The translations under genes and the position numbers were made by a program. DNA of 11,121 nt from Bacteroidales bacterium UBA1035. GTDB taxonomy: Bacteria > Bacteroidota > Bacteroidia > Bacteroidales > Dysgonomonadaceae. The notes under the pieces are model-generated. The model worked only from the letters and a program-made list of their open reading frames with translations, ran no database searches and was not told the DNA's origin. Positions 6,458-11,121 of this stretch are shown here, in pieces. The DNA lies in NCBI GenBank assembly GCA_002316835.1, contig DCEG01000121.1, positions 1 to 11,121 on the forward strand, given 5' to 3'. Numbering within the stretch: the first letter of the stretch is position 1; each line of letters opens with the position of its first letter.

Positions 6458-7378
6458 ATGAAGCACTTTTATTTACTTTTTCTGTGCACACTCTGTTCAT
6501 TTTCTGTTTTATCGCAAGTTCCAAAAAATTTGGAAAGCGAATTGGTTTTACTGAATGTAAAAACCGGAAAAGAAAAAGTCATTCTGCGTGAAAAACGACA
6601 TTTCGAAGCGCCTAACTGGTCGAGAGACGGAAAGTTTCTGATCATTAATTCAGATGGGAAATTAGAAAAAGTATCGGTAAAAGGTAAGAAACTCGGCATT
6701 ATCGATACCGGCTTCGCCGACAGATGCAACAACGATCACGGACTCACTTTCGACGGAAGATGGCTGATCGTAAGCCACAATGATCCTAGAGTAACCTCAT
6801 CGGGAGGAAGTTCGCGCATCTTTATTCTTCCCGCAATCGGTGGCGTTCCCCGATTAATTACGACAAAAAATCCCAGTTACTGGCACGGTGTCAGTCCCGA
6901 TAACAAGTGGGTCGCATACTGCGCCATGCGCGACGGACAATGGGATGTATACAAGGCACACGCTATCACCGGTGAAGAAATCCAATTGACTGATACCGAC
7001 GGCTTAGATGACGGCCCGGAATACAGTTATGACGGCCAGTGGATTTATTTCAACAGTCACCGCACGGGTAGAATGCATGTTTACCGGATGCGCCCCGATG
7101 GAAGCGAGCAAACACAACTCACGTTCGACGACTACGATAACTGGTTCCCCCACCCATCCCCTGATAACAAAAGCGCAGCTTATATCGCCTACATGGAAGA
7201 CCAAAAAGGTGGACACCCGTTTGGTAAAGACGTAAAACTTCGTTTACTGGATGTAGAAACCAAGGAAGTTCGTGATCTCACGCCGGTTTTTTACGGCGGA
7301 CAGGGAACCATCAACGTGCATAGCTGGTCACCCGATGGCAGCAGTATCGCTTTTGTAAGATATATCAATAACGATTAA
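6458..7378 (+). CDS. Secreted TolB-like PD40 beta-propeller protein
   Basis: The 306-residue protein has a signal peptide (hydrophobic 4-18, likely cleavage before Gln20) and a series of PD40/WD40-like blades recognisable by S/T-x-DG or SPD motifs: NWSRDGKF (53-60), TFDGRW, VSPDNKW (145-151), SYDGQW, RPDGSEQTQLT, PSPDNKS and SWSPDGSS near the C-terminus. About six blades make up nearly the entire mature protein. The family has the fold of the TolB C-terminal domain but lacks TolB's N-terminal domain, so it should not be taken as the Tol-Pal component. Such propellers usually bind ligands or proteins; some relatives are lyases, but I see no diagnostic catalytic motif. It lies 10 bases ahead of a predicted lipoprotein and likely works with it in the periplasm or at the surface, which is inference from context. 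Confidence 0.85.
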   Translation: MKHFYLLFLCTLCSFSVLSQVPKNLESELVLLNVKTGKEKVILREKRHFEAPNWSRDGKFLIINSDGKLEKVSVKGKKLGIIDTGFADRCNNDHGLTFDGRWLIVSHNDPRVTSSGGSSRIFILPAIGGVPRLITTKNPSYWHGVSPDNKWVAYCAMRDGQWDVYKAHAITGEEIQLTDTDGLDDGPEYSYDGQWIYFNSHRTGRMHVYRMRPDGSEQTQLTFDDYDNWFPHPSPDNKSAAYIAYMEDQKGGHPFGKDVKLRLLDVETKEVRDLTPVFYGGQGTINVHSWSPDGSSIAFVRYINND

Positions 7379-7388
7379 CAGCACTACT

Positions 7389-8930
7389 ATGAAACACACT
7401 CCATTGTATCCGATTTTGCTTATTGCCGGGTTACTGCTGATTTCCTGCAACGAATCTAAAAAGCAAGAAAAGAAAATTCCTTCGGAAGTGACTCTTTCAA
7501 AAGAAACACTTATGGACAAAATAAAAGGGGGCTGGGCCGGACAGGCTATCGGATGTACATATGGCGGCCCTACCGAGTTCAGGTATCAGGGAGGAATGAT
7601 CCACGATTACGTGCCCATCGACTGGGAAAAGGGGAATATGAAATGGTGGTACGAGAATGTTCCCGGGCTGTACGACGATATTTACATGGACTTGACTTTT
7701 GTGGATGTGTTTGAAAGACTTGGATTGGATGCGCCGGTGGATTCATTTGCCATGGCATTTGCAACTGCAGGTTACACACTTTGGCACGCCAATCAATCGG
7801 CACGTTATAATATTCTTCAGGGCATCATGCCTCCCGAATCGGGACACTGGCTGAACAACCCTCACGCCGATGATATTGACTATCAAATAGAAGCAGATTA
7901 CGCCGGTCTGATGACTCCCGGAATGCCTAACACCGCATCCGAAATTTCCGACAAAATCGGCCATATTATGAATTACGGCGATGGCTGGTACGGAGGAGTC
8001 TATGTCGGCGCCATGTATTCCCTCGCGTTTGTTTCGGACGATATCGAATTTATCGTTACCGAAGCGCTAAAAACGATTCCGGTTGAAAGTTCATTTTATA
8101 AAGCGATGAACGATGTTATTGGCTGGCACAAGCAATATCCTGATGATTGGAAACAGACATGGTTTGAGTGTGAATGCAAGTGGAGCCAGGATATCGGTTG
8201 TCCCGACGGCGTTTTTTCACCATTTAATATCGATGCGCTCATCAACAGCGCTTACATTATTATCGGATTGCTTTACGGCGAAGGTGATTTCTTCAAAACG
8301 ATGGATATCGCTACCCGATGTGGGCAGGACTCTGACTGCAACCCCGCTTCGGCAGCAGGAATTCTCGGCACGATGATGGGTTACGGTAATATTCCCGCTA
8401 AGTGGATGGATAACCTGAAAGAAGTGGAAGATATGGATTTTGCTTACACCACCATTTCGTTAAACGACGCATATCGCATGAGCCTTAATCACGCATTACA
8501 ACTTGTCGGACGAAATAACGGAAAAGTCACAGACAATGAGGTGACAATTGCTTACCAGCAACCCGTTCCCGTGCGATACGAAAAATCGTTCGAAGGATTG
8601 TTCCCAGTCAAGAAAACGGCTGTTAACAAATCCGTTACAGAAGTGGATTCTCTCACTTTTAACGGAACGGGGATTGTTGTGAAAGGCCACGTGCAATCCG
8701 GAAACCCGGCGTATGTCGCTCAACTCGAAGTATATATCGACGGAGCGCTGAGTGAGGTTGCTCAACTTCCGGCGTCATATATAACCCGCCGAAACGATAT
8801 CACCTGGAAATATCAGCTTCCAAAAGCCGATCACAACGTCACCTTCAAGTGGCTCAATCCCGAAAAAGATTCCCGAATACAGATAACTGAAACTATAATT
8901 TACTCAGACTCAAATACTCAAGACAAATGA
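7389..8930 (+). CDS. Lipoprotein of the ADP-ribosylglycohydrolase fold
   Basis: The 513-residue product starts with a lipoprotein signal (hydrophobic 8-19, lipobox LIS-Cys20), so it is anchored in the envelope. Residues about 42-390 match the all-helical ADP-ribosylglycohydrolase (DraG/ARH) family: KGGWAGQAIGCTYGG at the start, an acidic pair Asp96-Asp97 in YDDIYMDLT, and GQDSDCNPASAAGILGTMMGYG with Asp314 and Asp316. These are the Asp pairs that bind the two metals in this family. Residues about 400-505 form an additional beta-rich C-terminal region not found in the basic enzyme, possibly a binding domain. Threonine positions beside the Asp pairs in ARH enzymes are Tyr/Ile and Cys here. An envelope location makes protein de-ADP-ribosylation unlikely; cleavage of another N- or O-glycoside is a reasonable inference. 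It overlaps the next gene by 4 bases. Confidence 0.88.
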   Translation: MKHTPLYPILLIAGLLLISCNESKKQEKKIPSEVTLSKETLMDKIKGGWAGQAIGCTYGGPTEFRYQGGMIHDYVPIDWEKGNMKWWYENVPGLYDDIYMDLTFVDVFERLGLDAPVDSFAMAFATAGYTLWHANQSARYNILQGIMPPESGHWLNNPHADDIDYQIEADYAGLMTPGMPNTASEISDKIGHIMNYGDGWYGGVYVGAMYSLAFVSDDIEFIVTEALKTIPVESSFYKAMNDVIGWHKQYPDDWKQTWFECECKWSQDIGCPDGVFSPFNIDALINSAYIIIGLLYGEGDFFKTMDIATRCGQDSDCNPASAAGILGTMMGYGNIPAKWMDNLKEVEDMDFAYTTISLNDAYRMSLNHALQLVGRNNGKVTDNEVTIAYQQPVPVRYEKSFEGLFPVKKTAVNKSVTEVDSLTFNGTGIVVKGHVQSGNPAYVAQLEVYIDGALSEVAQLPASYITRRNDITWKYQLPKADHNVTFKWLNPEKDSRIQITETIIYSDSNTQDK

Positions 8931-9817
8931 AATACGGAAAAGCAGAAGACCCTTCAAGCATAGATTTTACCATTCCAGTCGATAATCCAGCTACCGCCAA
9001 CGTGTTGAAAAACTCTCCGGACACAGAGTTCGAAGTATATATCGGTTGTGCTAAATGGAACAAGACCGATCTGAAAGATTTTTACCCTAAAGGAACAAAA
9101 GATGAATTGACCTATTACTCCCGCCAGTTTAATTCTATCGAAATGAATTCAGTATTTTACAATATGCCGAAGGCAGAACAGGTAGTAAAATGGAAAGATA
9201 AAACACCGGAAGGATTCAAGTTTTTCCCGAAAATCACACAATCCATCAGCCACATGCGCCGATTGGACAACGTGGAAGAATTAACAGAAATCTATTGCGA
9301 TGCTGTCTCTTATTTCGAAGAAAAGCTGGGAATGTGTTTTTTACAACTGCACGAGAATTTTGGGTTAAAAGGTTTCGACAAGCTGAAAGCTTTTGTGGCG
9401 GATTTCCCGAAAGTCATCCCATTGGCGGTGGAAGTGCGCAGCAAGGATTGGTTTTCCGATGAAAAGGTGTGGAACGAGTATTGCGAATTTTTACAGGCGC
9501 ACAACACCGCCAATGTAATTGTGGATACTGCCGGCCGGCGCGATATGATGCATATGCGGCTAACAACTCCAACGGCTTTCATTCGTTTTGTAGGCTGTAA
9601 TGTGGATGAAATAGACTACAGCCGGATGGATGACTGGATTGAGCGTATCGTCAAATGGAAAGATTCAGGATTGAAACAGTTGTATTATTTTGTCCATCAA
9701 AATGTTGAAAAATCGTCACCGCTTTTTTCGGCGTATCTGATAGAAAAGCTTAACAAAAGGCTCAATCTCAATTTACATGTTCCTAAAATGGCCGATGAAC
9801 AGGGAAAATTGTTTTAA
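8927..9817 (+). CDS. DUF72 (YecE-like) TIM-barrel protein
   Basis: The 296-residue protein belongs to the DUF72/YecE family, a TIM-barrel-like fold of unknown function. Family hallmarks are VYIGCAKWNK near 37-46, the FNSIEMNSVFY strand-helix block, FKFFPKITQSISH, LGMCFLQLHENF, the PLAVEVRSKDWF strand and the late FIRFVGCN and LYYFVHQNVE segments. The conserved Glu, Arg, His and Asn residues gather as in an active site, but no reaction is established. There is no signal peptide, so it is the cytosolic member among secreted neighbours. Its ATG overlaps the previous stop as ATGA (8927-8930), which strongly supports translational coupling with the ADP-ribosylglycohydrolase-like lipoprotein. About 35 residues precede the conserved domain. 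A gap of 18 bases separates it from the oxidoreductase gene. Confidence 0.9.
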   Translation: MKYGKAEDPSSIDFTIPVDNPATANVLKNSPDTEFEVYIGCAKWNKTDLKDFYPKGTKDELTYYSRQFNSIEMNSVFYNMPKAEQVVKWKDKTPEGFKFFPKITQSISHMRRLDNVEELTEIYCDAVSYFEEKLGMCFLQLHENFGLKGFDKLKAFVADFPKVIPLAVEVRSKDWFSDEKVWNEYCEFLQAHNTANVIVDTAGRRDMMHMRLTTPTAFIRFVGCNVDEIDYSRMDDWIERIVKWKDSGLKQLYYFVHQNVEKSSPLFSAYLIEKLNKRLNLNLHVPKMADEQGKLF

Positions 9818-9835
9818 ACTAAATACTTAATTATC

Positions 9836-10951
9836 ATGATTAAATCAGTCATAAAACTTATACTTGCGCTCAGTACAGCTATACTGCCTGTTGTGGCTTT
9901 TGCGCAGCAAAAACCAGTACGGATCGGCGTGGCAGGATTGACGCACGACCATATTCACGGCCTTTTGGGTCGGAAAGACAAAGGCGATATCGTTATCATG
10001 GGCATTGCCGAACCGAACAAGGAGTTGGTGGAAAGACTGGCAAAACGTTACGGTTTCGACAAGAAAATCGTCTATTCGAGCCTTGACGAGATGCTTCGAA
10101 AAACTAAACCCGAGGCAGTAATGGCATACAACGATATTTTCGGCCATCTGGAAGTGGTGGAAAAATGCGCTCCCAAAGGCATTCACGTGATGGTCGAAAA
10201 ACCGCTCGCTGTGAGTGCGGCTCACGCCGATAAAATGGCTGCACTCGCCAAAAAACACAACATTCATCTATTGACCAACTACGAAACCACGTGGTACGGA
10301 AGCAACGCTGAGGCGTACAGGATTGCTAACGAGGAAAAGAAAATCGGGGAAATCCGGAAAATTGAGTTTCACACCGGGCATCAAGGGCCGGTAGAGATCG
10401 GTTGTAGCAAAGAGTTCCTCGCCTGGCTGACTGATCCGGTGTTGAACGGCGCCGGAGCGCTGAACGATTTCGGTTGCTACGGAGCCAACATTTCCACATG
10501 GCTGATGAAGGGCGAAACACCCGTTTCCGTTACTGCCATTACCCATACCAACAAACCGCAGGTTTATCCGAAAGTGGACGACGAGGCCACCATTATTGTG
10601 CAATATCCCAAGGCTCAGGTGGTGATTCAGGCATCGTGGGACTGGCCTTACAACCGCAAGGATATGCAACTTTATGGACAATCTGGATATATTTTTTGCA
10701 AGGACGGCTCGAATATGACGGTTCGCAGAACCGGTGAAAAAGTAGCGGTCGATATCGTGGCTCCTGCATTGAACGATAACCAAAACGATGCTTTTTCCTA
10801 CCTTGCCAATGTTGTTCGCGGCAATATAAAACCTCAACCGTACGATCTCTCGGCTTTGCCGAACAACGAGATCGTGGTGAAGATTCTCGAAGCTGCAAAA
10901 GTTTCTGCCAAAACCGACAAGAAAGTGGTGTGGGAGGAGTATTATAAATAA
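9836..10951 (+). CDS. Secreted Gfo/Idh/MocA family oxidoreductase
   Basis: The 371-residue protein has a Sec signal peptide (hydrophobic 8-22, AFA before Gln24; no twin-arginine motif). A Rossmann domain follows: strand VRIGVAGLTHDH (28-39), with a nonstandard glycine loop, then DIVIMGIAEPN, a helix, and the family's EKP motif at 121-123 (VMVEKPLAV) where Lys122 is usually catalytic. The C-terminal alpha/beta domain includes NGAGALNDFGCYGANIS with Asp211 and Cys214, where many relatives have D-x-G-x-H. The family carries out NAD(P)-dependent oxidation or reduction of sugars, inositols and derivatives, and some members (GH109, glucose-fructose oxidoreductase) keep the cofactor bound and work outside the cytosol. 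Export here fits such a bound-cofactor enzyme. The substrate is unknown. It appears to be the last gene of the run. Confidence 0.9.
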   Translation: MIKSVIKLILALSTAILPVVAFAQQKPVRIGVAGLTHDHIHGLLGRKDKGDIVIMGIAEPNKELVERLAKRYGFDKKIVYSSLDEMLRKTKPEAVMAYNDIFGHLEVVEKCAPKGIHVMVEKPLAVSAAHADKMAALAKKHNIHLLTNYETTWYGSNAEAYRIANEEKKIGEIRKIEFHTGHQGPVEIGCSKEFLAWLTDPVLNGAGALNDFGCYGANISTWLMKGETPVSVTAITHTNKPQVYPKVDDEATIIVQYPKAQVVIQASWDWPYNRKDMQLYGQSGYIFCKDGSNMTVRRTGEKVAVDIVAPALNDNQNDAFSYLANVVRGNIKPQPYDLSALPNNEIVVKILEAAKVSAKTDKKVVWEEYYK

Positions 10952-10983
10952 TTCGGAAAAAGATTACATCTTTACAGGAAAAA

Positions 10984-11027
10984 TGAAAAAAACGTTCGTA
11001 AATATATATTGATTCGGATATATTTAC
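10984..11027 (-). terminator. 10-bp inverted repeat with T-tract on the minus strand
   Basis: GTAAATATAT (10998-11007) and ATATATTTAC (11018-11027) are perfect reverse complements around a 10-base loop. Read on the minus strand the hairpin is followed by GAACG and a run of seven T, fitting a terminator for transcription coming from the right. On the plus strand it is followed by CAAAG, which does not fit. It lies 46 bases after the last gene of the rightward run. It may instead be an operator for the frame that starts near 11079. Confidence 0.35.
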
Positions 11028-11078
11028 CAAAGTATATTGTGTAAATTAACTATTAGGTGATATTTTAATTCAAGTATT

Positions 11079-11121
11079 GTGCAGAAAATCATTGATATCA
11101 TTAAACTACCACCTGCCGAGC
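11079..11121 (+). CDS. Possible start of a gene cut by the window edge
   Basis: From a GTG at 11079 a frame reads MQKIIDIIKLPPAE and stays open to the edge; the nearest in-frame stop upstream is TGA at 11058-11060. A weak promoter-like pair, TTG at 11009-11011 and TATATTGT at 11033-11040, lies ahead of it. The peptide is too short to recognise. Another plus frame starting at the TTG at 11078 is also open, and a minus-strand reading is not excluded, so this is only a possibility. Confidence 0.22.
   Translation, partial: MQKIIDIIKLPPAE

Noticed and set aside
6458..7378. Reading the propeller gene as tolB of the Tol-Pal system
   Set aside because: The TolB N-terminal domain is missing and no tolQ, tolR, tolA or pal gene is nearby; only the propeller fold is shared.
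10268..10837. 189-codon open frame on the minus strand
   Set aside because: It lies entirely inside the oxidoreductase gene, whose Rossmann and EKP motifs are clear. The antisense peptide shows no recognisable domain, and its openness fits the more GC-rich composition there.
1853..10951. Frameshifts, pseudogenes or insertion sequences in the rightward run
   Set aside because: Every gene keeps family-typical length and intact key motifs, and no transposase-like frame or terminal inverted repeats were seen.
10959..10973. AAAGAT-TAC-ATCTTT as terminator of the rightward run
   Set aside because: The stem is six A/T-rich pairs with a 3-base loop and no U-tract follows, so it is too weak to call.
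10593..11030. 145-codon minus-strand open frame reaching into the right intergenic region
   Set aside because: Most of it is antisense to the oxidoreductase C-terminus, the peptide is low in recognisable pattern, and it starts within the AT-rich hairpin region.

Overview
The window looks like chromosomal DNA from a member of the Bacteroidota, probably order Bacteroidales. Three things point there: promoters of the TTTG-N19-TAnnTTTG type without obvious strong Shine-Dalgarno sequences, signal peptides ending just before Gln, and the mix of families (DUF4136/PDZ exported proteins, PD40 propellers, secreted Gfo/Idh/MocA and ADP-ribosylglycohydrolase-fold proteins). No mobile element, CRISPR array, tRNA or rRNA gene was seen.

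Layout. Bases 1-274 are non-coding on both strands but highly structured. They hold two canonical promoters, both firing leftward, and between them three hairpins in a row, the last followed by a T-rich tract. I read this as a candidate small RNA gene of about 130 nt plus the promoter of an unseen gene to the left. Next comes one leftward gene (275-1708) for an exported PDZ-DUF4136-PDZ protein. A 144-base divergent promoter region with a TATCTTTG box on each strand separates it from a long rightward run of eight genes (1853-10951) with mostly very short gaps.

The rightward run falls into two parts. The first is intracellular metabolism: a YhcH-type sugar protein, a eukaryote-type (GH13_8-like) glycogen branching enzyme, class I mannose-6-phosphate isomerase and ferrochelatase. 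A 78-base spacer with two small hairpins separates the branching enzyme from the isomerase. The second part (6458-10951) is a tightly packed group of four: a secreted PD40 beta-propeller, a lipoprotein with the ADP-ribosylglycohydrolase fold, a cytosolic DUF72 protein (4-base overlap) and a secreted Gfo/Idh/MocA oxidoreductase. Three of these four carry export signals. I infer that they handle an unidentified glycoside or sugar derivative at the cell envelope.

The last 170 bases hold a perfect 10-bp inverted repeat, with a T-rich tract on the side that suits leftward transcription, and a short open frame that runs off the right edge. The base composition rises visibly from AT-rich at the left to more GC-rich in the 3' half of the rightward run.
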